In this document: piece after piece, positions 63,792 through 64,000 of the stretch
Layout of the letters: each line of letters starts with the position of its first letter
Position numbering within the stretch: position 1 is the stretch's first letter
NCBI GenBank assembly: GCA_030429345.1
Contig: JAUIFJ010000011.1
Location: forward strand, 70,795-134,794
DNA: 64,000 nt
Origin: a bacterium
GTDB lineage: Bacteria; CAIWAD01
Direction of reading: 5' to 3'
The notes under the pieces: generated by a model
Databases searched by the model: none
Told to the model about the DNA's origin: nothing
The model's input: only the letters and a program-made list of their open reading frames with translations
Program-made: the position numbers and the translations under genes

Positions 63792-63900
63792 AAAAGCGCA
63801 ACAAATTTCTCACCTCCGCTTCGATTTCTCTTGCATAATCATAACGGTGTAGCTACCATGGGGGTCTTGTCGCTTTTGCGGCAGCCGTTCTGAACGGCGC

Positions 63901-63936
63901 GCCATCGTGAGCGATGGCAGAGATTGTTCTTTCACA
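63901..63936 (+). promoter_or_regulatory. Possible rRNA operon leader: hairpin plus boxA-like sequence
   Basis: A perfect 7-bp hairpin, GCCATCG-TGAG-CGATGGC (63901-63918), is followed by TGTTCTTTCACA (63925-63936), close to the boxA antitermination consensus TGCTCTTTAACA. The remaining 64 bases to the edge contain no ORF. This suggests that a 16S rRNA gene begins just beyond the window, but no rRNA sequence is present here. A CATAAT hexamer at 63834-63839 could be a -10 box, with no clear -35. Confidence 0.4.
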
Positions 63937-64000
63937 TAGTTGACAACAAACGGCCACGTCACCTGAAGTCCTTCGGGGCTTCGGGAACAATGAGTTTCGC

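Overview
The window is a contiguous stretch of a GC-rich (roughly 64% G+C by eye), densely packed bacterial chromosome. It probably comes from a poorly sampled member of the Fibrobacterota-Chlorobi-Bacteroidota (FCB) assemblage or a neighbouring candidate phylum. The evidence is a full-length SprA/Sov outer-membrane translocon of the type IX secretion system (T9SS), a secreted protein ending in a T9SS type A sorting domain, a TamA/TamB pair, OprP-like porin and lipocalin genes (so two membranes), a MurE of the meso-diaminopimelate type, and a GC content and codon bias unlike classical Bacteroidetes. I cannot name the phylum from this window.

Layout. 1-1.4 kb: the 5' part of a membrane sensor protein and a small unknown gene. 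1.8-3.6 kb: a T9SS-exported thioredoxin-fold protein whose catalytic Cys codon is an in-frame TGA followed by a SECIS-like hairpin, i.e. a probable selenoprotein. 3.7-13.4 kb: a response regulator, rlmN, then a tightly overlapped envelope operon (GT2 glycosyltransferase, undecaprenyl-phosphate sugar transferase, murE, murD, murI, then three less characterised genes). 13.4-19.1 kb (minus strand): a TRAP uptake operon (porin, small exported coiled-coil protein, TAXI binding protein, fused permease, UspA). 19.8-27.6 kb (minus): nine overlapping genes for lipid modification (two cyclopropane-synthase-family methyltransferases, desaturase, FAD amine oxidase, DUF1365, lipocalin, DUF6134, DUF1295, DUF2878). 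27.9-29.6 kb: a small-molecule methyltransferase and a GAF protein. 29.5-35.8 kb (minus): tamB and tamA.

36-47.6 kb: mostly single-function genes, including a triheme cytochrome c, a GNAT acetyltransferase, a glycerophosphodiesterase, a CpeT-family protein, a NeuD-type acetyltransferase, a beta-carbonic anhydrase, a VOC protein, a Ppx/GppA-like protein, prmA, a half-size ChrA transporter, a GluR0-like ligand-gated K+ channel, an AlkD-like glycosylase and an M28 peptidase. 47.6-54.5 kb: sprA. 54.7-64 kb: an exported Spy/CpxP-like protein, an M24 peptidase, a NifS-like desulfurase, purC, asnS, two small exported proteins behind paired CRP-like and sigma-54 promoters, an M42 peptidase, a short-form rho, and at the right edge a boxA-like leader that may introduce an rRNA operon just outside the window.

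The most unusual signals are: (i) the probable T9SS-exported selenoprotein; (ii) a dispersed 27-bp dyad element (TGTGCAC-N13-GTGCACA), present three times, twice about 115-125 bp upstream of receptor-like genes; (iii) two small secreted relatives with matching CRP-site plus GG-N10-GC promoters; (iv) a TRAP permease carrying a lipoyl/biotinyl-type barrel without the modifiable lysine; and (v) frame-independent enrichment of GTATAC and of GGATCAC/GTGATCC across genes.
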